This document shows positions 35,202 through 44,658 of a stretch of 64,000 nt of DNA, one piece after another. The DNA comes from Bacillota bacterium (GTDB lineage: Bacteria > Bacillota > Clostridia > Lachnospirales > Lachnospiraceae), in contig JAEZMV010000015.1 in NCBI GenBank assembly GCA_023414875.1, positions 248,001 through 312,000 of the forward strand, given 5' to 3'. A program made the position numbers and the translations under genes. The notes under the pieces were generated by a model that was given only the letters and a program-made list of their open reading frames with translations, did not search any database and was not told where the DNA came from. How positions within the stretch are numbered: the first letter of the stretch is position 1; each line of letters starts with the position of its first letter.

Positions 35202-36224
35202 CTAATCTTCCAACACGGGTTCGATATATTCTTTAATTAATTTTATTCTATCCGTTACCTCCGGTACAAAAAATGAAGCAATGGAAACCACTAATTCTTT
35301 CTTTAAATTAACGTAAATAACATTCCCTCCATCCCCCATAGCAGCATAACTATGTTCATTTTCATCAATAATCCACCAAAGATAACCATAAGACAGTTTC
35401 CACTGGTTACATCTGCTATGCTCCTTTGTACTTTCATGTATCCATTCGGGTGATATAATTTGATTTCCCTCCCATACTCCTCCATTTAGATATAACTGAC
35501 CTATCTTTGCCATATCCATAGGTGTCAGAGAAAGTCCCCAGCCCGCCGTGTTTACTCCGGTTCTATCAGCAACCCAGCCTTTTACATTTTTTTCATTATA
35601 CCAGCCAAGTTGTTCCTCACTATTTTGAAAAACAATCATTCCCGAAACATTAATGCCTAAGGGTGAGAATAGATATTCTGTTGCAAAATCCAGTACGGAT
35701 TGACCAGTCGCATTTACAAGAAGCCCTGAAAATATATCCGGTCCAATCACCGGAGTATATTGAAATTCTCCTATCCTTCCGTTACCTCCTAATAAATCAA
35801 GCGCACTATCAACCCAGTTATCACTAGAAAAATATTCTTCATAGGGTTCTGACTTGAATTTATACGGAGCTGTCATTGTCAACATATCCTTTAGTGTTAT
35901 ATCCTGTATCGTTTCTTCTCCTATTTTAACTACGTAATCAGGGAAAAAATCCAATACTTTCTGATGGATACTTTTAATGTAACCTCGGTCAATTGCAATA
36001 CCAATTAATATGGAAACAATACTTTTTGTTACTGAAAAAACATGAAAGGTGCTGGTTGAAGTGCATTCGTTAAAATAATTTTCATATAAAGTCTTACCGC
36101 TTTTTTGTACAATAATGCCTCCAATATTGTTGTAGCTTTCATTAATTATCTTATCCAGCTGCGTTTTTAAGGTTTCTTCAAAAACCTCCCTTTCTTGAAA
36201 TCCTATCCTCTTAAATTTCTCCAT
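35202..36224 (-). CDS. Serine hydrolase, beta-lactamase class C family
   Basis: Penicillin-binding-type fold with the SxxK motif 'HVFSVTKSIVSILIG' (Ser64, Lys67), and 'TGVNTAGWGLSLTPMDMAKIGQLYLNGG', the usual late-domain segment of AmpC-like esterases. The Tyr-x-Asn position reads 'FQYTPVIGPD', so the second motif is not standard, and 'GYLWW' and 'GDGGNVIYV' occupy the C-terminal wall. No signal peptide is seen, so it is probably cytoplasmic and an esterase or peptidase rather than a drug-hydrolysing enzyme. It starts 30 bases after the AraC/GyrI-like regulator (SD GGAGGTGAG), forming a two-gene operon. Confidence 0.85.
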   Translation of the reverse strand: MEKFKRIGFQEREVFEETLKTQLDKIINESYNNIGGIIVQKSGKTLYENYFNECTSTSTFHVFSVTKSIVSILIGIAIDRGYIKSIHQKVLDFFPDYVVKIGEETIQDITLKDMLTMTAPYKFKSEPYEEYFSSDNWVDSALDLLGGNGRIGEFQYTPVIGPDIFSGLLVNATGQSVLDFATEYLFSPLGINVSGMIVFQNSEEQLGWYNEKNVKGWVADRTGVNTAGWGLSLTPMDMAKIGQLYLNGGVWEGNQIISPEWIHESTKEHSRCNQWKLSYGYLWWIIDENEHSYAAMGDGGNVIYVNLKKELVVSIASFFVPEVTDRIKLIKEYIEPVLED

Positions 36225-36254
36225 ATTCTCACCTCCAAATTGATTTGCAGCATG

Positions 36255-37184
36255 TTAGAAATGAATGGGCTCAATGGGAACATAGATGTCCACCTCATGG
36301 ACAGGACTCTCATTAGCTGATGGAATATTTCGATACACTTCAAATGGATTGTAGTCTCTTGGAACAAACCCACTGCCCGTAATCCACTCCTGGTACATAT
36401 AATTCCATGCATCACTGTACTGTTCCTTTTGAATTTGAAAATGTCCAACCGCATACAGACCGCCTTCTATTTTCATCTCCCCAAGGATGCCATCTTCCTT
36501 TATTCTAATATCTTCTGGCACCGTCAGACACAGACTCGTACGAAACTGGCTCTCTTCTCCGAATTCCGGATTGTCATGATACATGGCTAGAACCCAATTC
36601 TTACCCTCGATAAGTAGGTGTTGTTTATTGGCATAATCAAATAGCGTCCGTATCAGTTTCTCATACTCTCTTGCCAATGTCTCATAAGTGCCCGTATGTC
36701 TCACATAAGCGACCTGCTTCTCTTTCAGGTTTTCTATCGTAATCTGTCCAGTAACAGGATATGGGTTGCCCGAACATTCTTGCTTTGCTGTGCTCTTATT
36801 GTACTCAGACAGTAAAAAAGAATCTTTGCGATTCTTGCTATATTCCTTCCGGTATTCGCTTGGACTGACTCCATAGTAATTCTTAAATGTCCGGGAAAAT
36901 ACGGCTGAGTCAGAAAGTCCAAGTTCATATGCAATGTCCGTCATATTTTTATCAACTCGATGAGCCAGCAAAAACAGTGCCCTCTCCATTCGAATTCGAT
37001 TCACATAATGTGCTAACGGCTCATGTAATATACCCTGAAATATGCGGCAAAAGTGATATTTAGAAAATCCGGCAGCTCGGGCAAGCTCCTCAATGAGCAG
37101 AGACTGTTCGATATGCTGTTCGATATAGTCCTGCACCTTATGAATTCTTCTTAAGTACTCTTCCTGACATTTCTGATCTGACAT
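36255..37184 (-). CDS. AraC-family regulator with GyrI-like effector domain
   Basis: N-terminal AraC double HTH (~10-110: 'YIEQHIEQSLLIEELARAAGFSKYHFCRIFQGILHEPLAHYVNRIRMERALFLL', 'AYELGLSDSAVFSRTFKNYYGVSPSEYR', given by region) and a GyrI/SOUL-like small-molecule domain (~150-310) with 'QVAYVRHTGTYETLAREYEKLI' and a final 'VHEVDIYVPI'. This is the Rob/MarA-like, drug-sensing layout of clostridia. The start at 37184 has GGGGGA. It shares an operon with the class C-type hydrolase. Confidence 0.9.
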   Translation of the reverse strand: MSDQKCQEEYLRRIHKVQDYIEQHIEQSLLIEELARAAGFSKYHFCRIFQGILHEPLAHYVNRIRMERALFLLAHRVDKNMTDIAYELGLSDSAVFSRTFKNYYGVSPSEYRKEYSKNRKDSFLLSEYNKSTAKQECSGNPYPVTGQITIENLKEKQVAYVRHTGTYETLAREYEKLIRTLFDYANKQHLLIEGKNWVLAMYHDNPEFGEESQFRTSLCLTVPEDIRIKEDGILGEMKIEGGLYAVGHFQIQKEQYSDAWNYMYQEWITGSGFVPRDYNPFEVYRNIPSANESPVHEVDIYVPIEPIHF

Positions 37185-37377
37185 ATACTTCCCCCTGTCC
37201 TCTTTATTACAGTATAACAAATATGTGTTATTTTTCAAAAGTATAAATTAATTACTATTACTGTTGTTCTGATTGTAGATTTTCTATTTCACGATTATTA
37301 TAGCAAAAATATATCATAAACATATTACAATCATAATCTATATTTTTACATATTCAATCGTAAAGATATCTGAACAA

Positions 37378-37406
37378 TAAGAAAAGCGCTGGGTTTATCC
37401 AACGCT
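37378..37406 (-). terminator. Terminator of the UvrA-like gene
   Basis: Minus-strand AGCGTTGG/CCCAGCGCT stem with wobble, followed by TTTTCTTATT, about 60 bases after the stop. Confidence 0.75.
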
Positions 37407-37468
37407 CCTACTCAAGCAAAACATTATTAATAATTTCAAATCTAATATATGTTTATAAATTCAACCTT

Positions 37469-39721
37469 CTAATCCAATGCATTACGAAGATATAACGATG
37501 TAATTGTATTTGCACTTTCTACCATTTCCTGCGGCGTACCTGTAAACACCACTTCTCCACCTTCGGTGCCGCCATCCGGCCCAATATCAATAATATAATC
37601 CGCCTGCTTTATCACATCCAAATTATGTTCAATTACAACTACTGTATTTCCGCGCTTTACAATGATATCCAATAGCTTCATGATGTTTTCTACATCGGAA
37701 GCATGCAAACCGGTAGTGGGTTCATCCAATACGTAGATGTTACCCTTTTTATATAAATTCTTAGCAAGCTTAACTCTTTGACGTTCGCCACCTGATAAGG
37801 TGGAAAGCGGCTGACCCAATGAAAGATAAGGTAGTCCTACTTCAATCATCGCTTTTAACACTTTGCCAATCTTATAATTATCCTTAAAAAACTCAAGTGC
37901 ATCATCTGCTAACAGTTCCTGAATTTCCACTATATTTTTTCCATGATACCGGTAAGATAAGGCTAAATCGCTATATCTTTTTCCCTCACAGGCTTCGCAT
38001 ACGGTAACAACCGGATCCATAAATACCAGTTCGGTTACCACCATACCTTTGCCATCACACACTGGGCAGGCACCTTTACTGTTAAAAGAAAATAGCGAGA
38101 TAGAAACTCCATTCTCTGTAGCAATAAGTTTTCGGATTTCATCAAAAAATCCCAAATATGTTGCCGGAGTAGATCGTCCCGATACCGTAATTGGTGACTG
38201 ATCCACCAATACTACAAGTTCCTTATACTGATTTGCAAATATATCACGTATCAGGGAGCTCTTTCCAGAACCCGCTACTCCAGTCACTACTGTCAATACA
38301 TTAAGCGGAATATCAACCGATATATTTTTTAGATTATGAAGCATTGCGTCTTTGATCGGTAAAAATTCTTTCGCTATGCGTGGCTTACTTTTGATAGGAA
38401 TCATGCGTTTCATTGCATTGCCAGTTTTCGTATCAGATATAAGCAAGTTTTCATAACTTCCCTGAAATAAAATTTGTCCACCGTTTTTACCAGCTAATGG
38501 GCCTACCTCAATTACCTCATCGGCAATACTTATCACATCCTTATCATGCTCTACTACTAAGACAGAATTTCCCTTATCACGTAAATCTTTAAGTAGATCA
38601 GTCATACGGTGAACATCCCTTGGATGCATACCTGTACTCGGCTCATCAAAAATATAAATCATATCCGTAAGGGAACTTCCCATATAACGAACTAATTTCA
38701 GTCGCTGCGCTTCTCCTCCTGATAATGATGCTGATTCCCGATTCATGTTAAGGTATGGAAGTCCGATATCAATCATCCGATCAAGAGATGCAACTAATGA
38801 CTGTACAATCGTCTGTCCTCTTTTATCAATAATGCTATGCAGTACATCCCGAAGTTTTAAAAACTCCAAGTCACAAAGTTCAGAAATATTATATCCGTTG
38901 ATACTACAGGATAGTGCTGCATGATTTAAACGCCTTCCATGACAAACGGAACATTCTCTCTGTACAATGAGTGTTTCAATCCGTTTTTGAAGCGTATCGC
39001 AGGAATCCGAACGATCACGTTTTAACAGAAGTCGATTCAGATGGTTATAAATACCTTCCACCCGTTTATTCACTTGCTCTTCACCTTTTTTATAAGCACC
39101 ATATAAAAGCAGATTTCTTTCTTCTTCAGAATAATCCTTCAACTTTTTATCAATGTCAAACAAACCTGACTGAGCATACTGATTCCAACTCCAATGACCG
39201 TTCTGATACATTTTAAGATCAATCATCCCACTACTTAAGCTTTCATTTTCATTTAGGATAGCAGCTATATTAATTTCTGTCACTTTCCCTAGGCCGGAGC
39301 ATTCCGGACACATTCCTGCCGGATCATTAAAAGAGAAACAGGATGCTGTTCCGACATAAGGTTCTCCTATGCGAGAAAAAAGCACACGCATCATTGCATA
39401 TAAATCGGAAATTGTACCTACGGTTGAACGTGCATTTCCTCCTAGACGGCTCTGATCAACAATAACAGAGGCTGATAAATTTTGAATTAAGTCACATTTC
39501 GGTTTTTCATACTTTGGTAGCCTTCCACGAACGAAAGCTGGATATGTTTCATTAATCTGCCGACTGCATTCAGTAGCAATCGTATCAAATACAATGCTGG
39601 ATTTTCCTGAACCGGATACCCCGGTAAATACAACAATCTTATATTTAGGAATTTCCAGCGAAATATTCTTTAGATTATTCTGTGTCAAGCCCTTGATTAT
39701 GATTTTATCTTGATGTGGCAT
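37469..39721 (-). CDS. Short UvrA-like ATPase (UvrA2 / drug-resistance type)
   Basis: 750 residues against about 940 for housekeeping UvrA. Two ABC modules: 'FTGVSGSGKSSIVFDT' with 'SLSGGEAQRLKLVRYM', and 'VTGVAGSGKSSLIRDIF' with 'TLSGGERQRVKLAKNLY' and 'VLDEPTTGLHASDVE'. Zinc-binding pairs CPECSGLGK, CSVCHGRRLNHAALSC, CPVCDGKGM and CEACEGKRY are kept, while the N-terminal UvrB-binding insertion is missing. Such proteins are found beside drug-response regulators and are thought to help with DNA adducts or intercalators; this remains inference. SD AAAGGAG. It lies 118 bases after an AraC/GyrI-like gene. Confidence 0.9.
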   Translation of the reverse strand: MPHQDKIIIKGLTQNNLKNISLEIPKYKIVVFTGVSGSGKSSIVFDTIATECSRQINETYPAFVRGRLPKYEKPKCDLIQNLSASVIVDQSRLGGNARSTVGTISDLYAMMRVLFSRIGEPYVGTASCFSFNDPAGMCPECSGLGKVTEINIAAILNENESLSSGMIDLKMYQNGHWSWNQYAQSGLFDIDKKLKDYSEEERNLLLYGAYKKGEEQVNKRVEGIYNHLNRLLLKRDRSDSCDTLQKRIETLIVQRECSVCHGRRLNHAALSCSINGYNISELCDLEFLKLRDVLHSIIDKRGQTIVQSLVASLDRMIDIGLPYLNMNRESASLSGGEAQRLKLVRYMGSSLTDMIYIFDEPSTGMHPRDVHRMTDLLKDLRDKGNSVLVVEHDKDVISIADEVIEVGPLAGKNGGQILFQGSYENLLISDTKTGNAMKRMIPIKSKPRIAKEFLPIKDAMLHNLKNISVDIPLNVLTVVTGVAGSGKSSLIRDIFANQYKELVVLVDQSPITVSGRSTPATYLGFFDEIRKLIATENGVSISLFSFNSKGACPVCDGKGMVVTELVFMDPVVTVCEACEGKRYSDLALSYRYHGKNIVEIQELLADDALEFFKDNYKIGKVLKAMIEVGLPYLSLGQPLSTLSGGERQRVKLAKNLYKKGNIYVLDEPTTGLHASDVENIMKLLDIIVKRGNTVVVIEHNLDVIKQADYIIDIGPDGGTEGGEVVFTGTPQEMVESANTITSLYLRNALD

Positions 39722-39839
39722 TTGTCGCTCTCCTTTCTACTTTAAATTCAGATTCTATTATAGAAAAGAGTTATGATAAAAACTTCTGGATTCTTGCTTT
39801 CTTTCCATTAACACTGTAATTAGTAGTTAGTCGTATATT

Positions 39840-40673
39840 TTACTCTATCGGAATATATAAGTCTAAAACCATATACATAGTTTCACATTCAATTTCACGA
39901 TAGCAATTAAATCCATATCGTTTATCAAGCTTATGCTTACTTTTTGGTAACCATACATTAAATATATTTTGATACGCTGAGTAGATCTGCTGTGAGAATC
40001 CTTTAAAGTGATACACCGCAAATTTACCTCCTTGAATCGTATATGTATTTTTTAATGCACAGTCTTTGTCAACACTCATGCAAATATCATAAAGACAGCT
40101 ATTCACATTCGTGATAGAGACATCATCAAACGTGGTTTCTATTAGTAATGTTTTATCTGTAAGATATTCCTTATACTTCTCAAGGAATTCAGACCATTCA
40201 TGACCTAGATTTTGATAATTTCCAATTCTTCTTTCGTAAATTACAAATTGATCTTCGATAAACTCAATCGTAATCTTTTTATTACATTCTTCAAAGGATA
40301 TTATATCATTTACAGTATCAGGATAAAATGGATGTGCCATGGAATGTTGTACAATTTTTTTTCGAAACTCTGTTGGAGAAGAGTTATGATACTCTTTGAA
40401 AACTGAACTATAATTGGATGGACTATATCCATATTCAAATCCTATATCAGTAATCGTCTTTCCTCTATCAACCTTTAAGCGAAATGCACTCTGCTCCAGT
40501 CTTACTCTTTTTATAAATGCATAGATACTTTCACCTGTTTCTTCTTTGAACTTTCGACTAAAATGATATTTTGAAAAATTACAATGTTTAGCCACATCTT
40601 CAATCCTAATATCCTCGCCAATATGATGCATAATGTAGTTAATTGCCTGATTAACTACTTCACTTAAAATCAA
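39840..40673 (-). CDS. AraC-family regulator with GyrI-like effector domain
   Basis: HTH domain (~8-105: 'IRIEDVAKHCNFSKYHFSRKFKEETGESIYAFIKRVRLEQSAFRL', 'ITDIGFEYGYSPSNYSSVFKEYHNSSPTEFR', given by region) and a GyrI-like domain (~130-275) with 'QFVIYERRIGNYQNLGHEWSEFLEKY' and terminal 'ETMYMVLDLYIPIE'. The apparent start is TTG, with GGAG about 10 bases upstream. It is on the same strand as, and upstream of, the UvrA-like gene, so the regulator probably controls it. It is one of three such regulators within 12 kb. Confidence 0.87.
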   Translation of the reverse strand: MILSEVVNQAINYIMHHIGEDIRIEDVAKHCNFSKYHFSRKFKEETGESIYAFIKRVRLEQSAFRLKVDRGKTITDIGFEYGYSPSNYSSVFKEYHNSSPTEFRKKIVQHSMAHPFYPDTVNDIISFEECNKKITIEFIEDQFVIYERRIGNYQNLGHEWSEFLEKYKEYLTDKTLLIETTFDDVSITNVNSCLYDICMSVDKDCALKNTYTIQGGKFAVYHFKGFSQQIYSAYQNIFNVWLPKSKHKLDKRYGFNCYREIECETMYMVLDLYIPIE

Positions 40674-40715
40674 TATATATCATCTCCAATCGCTTCGCAT
40701 TATTTCTGACCGATC

Positions 40716-41600
40716 TTACAGCTTCATTTCATTCATCAATTCGATAAAAGCCTTAAGTGCTGCAGACATCCATTTTGTTTTGTGGCAGAGTACTTGAGTA
40801 AATATGAGAAATTCCGGTCCTAACCAATTCAATCTCACAAGTCGTTTTTGTTGAAGCTCCTCTTCCACAGCAGTCTGCGGCAGAAATGTAATACCCATTC
40901 CACTCAAGATCAACTGTTTGATTGCCTGAACATTGCCGGTTTCTATCACTGAACGAGGCTTTATATTAAATTGAGACATTATAGTATCAAAAAGTTCTCT
41001 ATAGCCGCAGCAGGATTCCGTTAAAATCAGAGGTTCACCAGATAGGTCTTCCGGATAGACATTTTCTCTGTTTGCAAAAGCATGATCGGACGAGCATAAA
41101 AGGGCCATTGGTTCCGGGGTTTGAAATACCGTAATATAATTACTATTAATTATTTTTTGGTCCACAAAAAAAGCTAAGTCAATTGTATTATCCTTTAAGG
41201 ATTGTAAAAATTCAGCTCTAGCTCCGAATTTTATAAAAATCTCGACCTCAGGATATCTTAAGCGATATTCTTTTAAAAGTTTTGGCAACCTTGTCACACA
41301 TAAAGATTCGACTGCTCCTATGATTAAAGGACCGCTCGGTATATCTGTGTTACCCGATATGTTTTTTATATCGGTCGATAGCTTCAACATCTGTTCAGCC
41401 ATCGGCAACAATTTCTTTCCTTCAGGTGTTAATGTGATATTGTGGCCTAAGCGCTCAAACAGCCTCACGTTCAATTCCTGCTCAAGCAATTGAATTTGCG
41501 AGGTGATGGAAGACTGAGCATAACCCAGCTCTATCGCTGCTTTTGAAAAGCTTTGAAGCTTTGTAATTGTTAGAAATGTAGTTAAATGTCTTAATTCCAT
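40716..41600 (-). CDS. LysR-family transcriptional regulator
   Basis: Classic LysR: HTH at the N-terminus ('MELRHLTTFLTITKLQSFSKAAIELGYAQSSITSQIQLLEQELNVRLFER', residues 1-50) and a periplasmic-binding-like effector domain (~90-290). The ATG at 41600 follows AGGTG; three further codons upstream begin with GTG. It is divergent from a DinB-family gene with 135 bases between, which suggests that it controls that gene and itself. The 43-base gap to the AraC gene downstream may mean read-through. Confidence 0.9.
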   Translation of the reverse strand: MELRHLTTFLTITKLQSFSKAAIELGYAQSSITSQIQLLEQELNVRLFERLGHNITLTPEGKKLLPMAEQMLKLSTDIKNISGNTDIPSGPLIIGAVESLCVTRLPKLLKEYRLRYPEVEIFIKFGARAEFLQSLKDNTIDLAFFVDQKIINSNYITVFQTPEPMALLCSSDHAFANRENVYPEDLSGEPLILTESCCGYRELFDTIMSQFNIKPRSVIETGNVQAIKQLILSGMGITFLPQTAVEEELQQKRLVRLNWLGPEFLIFTQVLCHKTKWMSAALKAFIELMNEMKL

Positions 41601-41735
41601 TGTAAGCACCTACTTATCGATTGTATCGATTAATTGAATAGAATTTATTAATTTTACTAAATGTTTACCATATGATACCATACTATCAAATAATTTGAAA
41701 TATTTTCTTAAAAAAATGAAAGGGGATTTTAAAGA

Positions 41736-42224
41736 ATGAATGATTTTTCGGAAAACAATCAGGTACTACTTAGATTAATTAATGAATGGGAGCCAATACT
41801 ATCGCAGCTTCCAGTAGATGTACTAACCGAAAGGAGAAACAGCCAAAACAGAACAATTAAGCAGATTGTCGGACATATGATTGATTCTGCTTCTAACAAT
41901 ACCCATAGGATCATCCATTTACATTATCAAGCCAGTCCTTTGAACTTTCCTGATTATGCAAACCTTGGCAATAATGACAGGTGGATTGCAATACAGAATT
42001 ATCAGCATGAAAATTGGGAGAATCTAGTTCAATTATGGAAATATTTCAATCATCATATTGTCCATGTCATAAATAACGTTAACCCGGAAAAATTGGATAA
42101 TGTATGGATTAGCGCACTAAATAATACTATCTCACTTAAAACGATGATTAATGATTATCTGCGACATATCAAACTGCATTTGAGTGAAATTGATGATCTG
42201 ATAAATAAATATGATGAATTATAG
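41736..42224 (+). CDS. DinB-family protein (YfiT-like metal-binding four-helix bundle)
   Basis: A 162-residue helical protein with the DinB-superfamily metal triad: His in 'IKQIVGHMIDSASNN' and two His in 'DYLRHIKLHLSEI'. The family includes bacillithiol transferases and other thiol S-transferases; the substrate here is unknown. SD AAAGGGG. It is divergent from a LysR regulator, the natural candidate for its control. Confidence 0.8.
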   Translation: MNDFSENNQVLLRLINEWEPILSQLPVDVLTERRNSQNRTIKQIVGHMIDSASNNTHRIIHLHYQASPLNFPDYANLGNNDRWIAIQNYQHENWENLVQLWKYFNHHIVHVINNVNPEKLDNVWISALNNTISLKTMINDYLRHIKLHLSEIDDLINKYDEL

Positions 42225-42329
42225 TGGCAAACTTACAGGAGAGTTGATAAAAAGTAGATTTCTCCAGACTCTTTATTGGAGAAATAAAACTCAGACAAAA
42301 TGAAAACTTTATTATTACTATAAAATATA

Positions 42330-42366
42330 GCAAGACACACTACAATTGTGACAGAGTGTGTCTTGC
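42330..42366 (+). terminator. Hairpin after the DinB-family gene
   Basis: GCAAGACACAC (42330-42340) pairs with GTGTGTCTTGC (42356-42366), perfect 11-bp stem extended by one T-A pair. A smaller perfect stem, ATTTCTCCA/TGGAGAAAT, lies at 42258-42285. Confidence 0.6.
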
Positions 42367-42399
42367 TTATTCATACAGTTCAAGCATCATATATTAACT

Positions 42400-42495
42400 C
42401 TATGCTTCTTTTAAAAAATAGTAAAAATGATTGCAATAATCATCTCCTTGCATCAAGGTTTTCGTACGACTAAATCCGAACTCCTTTCTGAACCC
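42400..42495 (-). pseudogene. Decayed C-terminal gene fragment, possibly L-2-amino-thiazoline-4-carboxylate hydrolase-like
   Basis: Directly after the alpha/beta hydrolase stop, the minus strand reads an uninterrupted 31-codon tail containing 'GFSRTKTLMQGDDYCNHFYYF' and ending 'LKEA' and a stop, with an in-frame TAG immediately before it. The tail (Arg-Thr-x-Thr-x-x-x-Gly-Asp-x-x-Cys) resembles the C-terminus of ATC hydrolase-like clostridial proteins. No start or SD exists. The family call is tentative. Confidence 0.4.
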
Positions 42496-42518
42496 CTAAA
42501 ACCAAGCTTTCGACTACA

Positions 42519-43535
42519 TCAATGTAGATTTTCCTGTAAAAATTCCTTTGTCATATCAGAAATTCTACCTGACTGAGTCCAATGCAGATAATGCTTCCCT
42601 TCCAAATATTCTATCGTTTGTATTTCGGGATTCGAAATAACTTCTTCGTGCAATCCCTCCCACGTAGCATCATATCCCCTTTTCTTTAAACCTTTATTTA
42701 TCTGTATGCATGAATCATCACTTAGTAAAAATAGAATCGGTTTATCAATCGGAAATTTTATATCATATAATGACTTTAAATTCTCCGCCAAAGTGTTATT
42801 TTCATTATACAGTGCTTTCGTTACTAGTTTTCTTCTATATAATGCCTCTACGATTTTCATATCTTCTTCTGAATAACTTTTGCATGCTTCCATATCCTCA
42901 ATCATTGGTGCCTCTAACATATTAATTAATCTGGTCAGTCCTGTATTATCCATAAAACTCATCAGATAATACTCTCCCTTGGACACCTTAGAATCCTCTT
43001 CATATTTGCCTTGATTAGGTACCGACGAATCAATTCCTATCATTGCTTCAACCTCTTTGGGGTACATTTCTATGTATTGCATACAATAAATTCCTGATAA
43101 AGAATGTGGCATGAGAATATAGGGTGGTTTGATATCTAATTGATTTAAAGTTTCCCTGATCTCTTCGACAAATGCTTCATTGCTTCTATCTACATTAGCA
43201 TCTTCACTTAATCCATATCCAGTGTATTCCAACGTCACTACACGGTATGAATCACTTAATTTATCCGCAAGCGGTTTAAAATCTATGATAGGGCTGGGAG
43301 TTCCCAATCCACTTAATAATACAATGGTTTTATCCCCTTTCCCCGTAACTGATACTCTGATATCGACACCATTTACTTCAATTTCTGTACCAACCTGCTT
43401 CAATATTTTATTTTCTTTTAAACACATTACGGTATTCCAAATTGTAGTTCCAATTAAAAATACTACAACCAGTAATAATAATCCTATTAATATATTTCTT
43501 CCTATTTTAGCAATTTTTAATAATTTTTTTTTCAT
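42519..43535 (-). CDS. Membrane-anchored alpha/beta hydrolase
   Basis: An N-terminal hydrophobic helix (residues ~13-33) anchors an alpha/beta hydrolase domain facing outward. The oxyanion strand is 'TIVLLSGLGTPSP', the nucleophile is Ser145 in 'MPHSLSGIY' (Pro replaces the first Gly of GxSxG), and the catalytic His is in 'YLEGKHYLHWTQ'. Substrate unknown. The SD is weak. It begins 25 bases after the histidine kinase stop, so the response regulator, kinase and hydrolase form one operon; the hydrolase may be the output of the signalling system. Confidence 0.87.
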   Translation of the reverse strand: MKKKLLKIAKIGRNILIGLLLLVVVFLIGTTIWNTVMCLKENKILKQVGTEIEVNGVDIRVSVTGKGDKTIVLLSGLGTPSPIIDFKPLADKLSDSYRVVTLEYTGYGLSEDANVDRSNEAFVEEIRETLNQLDIKPPYILMPHSLSGIYCMQYIEMYPKEVEAMIGIDSSVPNQGKYEEDSKVSKGEYYLMSFMDNTGLTRLINMLEAPMIEDMEACKSYSEEDMKIVEALYRRKLVTKALYNENNTLAENLKSLYDIKFPIDKPILFLLSDDSCIQINKGLKKRGYDATWEGLHEEVISNPEIQTIEYLEGKHYLHWTQSGRISDMTKEFLQENLH

Positions 43536-43560
43536 TTTATATTAGGAAAAGTATGTTTTT

Positions 43561-44658
43561 TTATTTTATTAATATTGGAATCTGTATAATTACTTTTGCC
43601 CCTCCGGTCTCTTCATCATTCATAAGCTTCATTATTCCTGAATGCTGTTTCACTATCGAGTCTACAATATATAACCCCAATCCGTAATGATTTCTTCTGC
43701 CCCTGCTGGTATCCTCCATGTAAAATTGTTCCATTCCATGTATTAAGGTATTTTTGCTAAATCCAATACCGGAGTCTGTAACAATGATAAGAGCATTATC
43801 TTCTTCTGTCTTAAGTATAACCCTGATTACTCCTTGGGGCGGTGTAAAATCTAATGAATTAGTTATAAGGTTACAGATTACTCGTTCTATTAGTAATTTA
43901 TCCACTAATACGAGAGTATCCATCTCCTCATAATCCATTAAAATTTTAATCTCTTTTTGATCAGCTATTCTTACTAACGGTGCTACTGCCTCAGCAATTA
44001 ATTTAGTAAACTTCTCTTTCACTGCGTGCATAGGGTAACCTCTTTCAGCCCGTGTCATCTCCAGAAGCTGATTAAAAAAGATCTCCATCTGTTCAAGACT
44101 GCCCTTGGCATCTTTTATGTACTCATTACTTAGGTTATCCTTTTCAGCGGCCTGTAACAGATCCAGGTTACCTTTTAGTATGGTAAGCGGTGTTTTAAAA
44201 TCATGTGTAAGAGCAGATATCTGTTCTTTACGATTATGCTCCATGCGCCATTGTTTTTCAAGTGACTGTTTTAATGCAATACGCATGTCATCCATGCTAC
44301 ATAATACTTGATCAATTTCCTTTATTCCGCTTGGGCTAATTTCAAAGTCCAAATCCTGGGATTTGATTCTTTCTGCTGCATTTAATATGGATTGACCTCT
44401 CTTCTTTATTTTTCTTGCTGTCAAAAAGGGAATGAGTAGGGTTAAAAATATGACTATTATTATGTAACCTATAACGATTATATTTATAACATTAAGATAT
44501 TGTTCCGGTGTAAGAAGTTTTTTATCTGCATCGACATACAAAAGTACAAGGATGCCTGCTGTCAATCCTAATATAGAAAAACCTAAACAATAGACTGCCT
44601 CTACTACAATTCTTGCAAGAGTTTTCTTGCGCTTTAATTTATGATTTATACTTGCCAT
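43561..44658 (-). CDS. Sensor histidine kinase
   Basis: Two membrane helices (~20-42 and ~58-80) enclose a short extracellular loop of only ~15 residues, so this is an intramembrane-type sensor. A HAMP-like linker precedes 'ISALTHDFKTPLTILKGNLDLL', which holds the phospho-accepting His, and the HATPase motifs 'VICNLITNSLDFTP', 'VTDSGIGF' and 'HYGLGLYIVDSI' follow. Short-loop kinases commonly work with drug or peptide responses. It overlaps the response regulator gene by 13 bases. Confidence 0.93.
   Translation of the reverse strand: MASINHKLKRKKTLARIVVEAVYCLGFSILGLTAGILVLLYVDADKKLLTPEQYLNVINIIVIGYIIIVIFLTLLIPFLTARKIKKRGQSILNAAERIKSQDLDFEISPSGIKEIDQVLCSMDDMRIALKQSLEKQWRMEHNRKEQISALTHDFKTPLTILKGNLDLLQAAEKDNLSNEYIKDAKGSLEQMEIFFNQLLEMTRAERGYPMHAVKEKFTKLIAEAVAPLVRIADQKEIKILMDYEEMDTLVLVDKLLIERVICNLITNSLDFTPPQGVIRVILKTEEDNALIIVTDSGIGFSKNTLIHGMEQFYMEDTSRGRRNHYGLGLYIVDSIVKQHSGIMKLMNDEETGGAKVIIQIPILIK

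Noticed and set aside
35202..36224. True class C beta-lactamase
   Set aside because: The second motif is not the standard YxN and no signal peptide is present; esterase-like hydrolase is the safer call.
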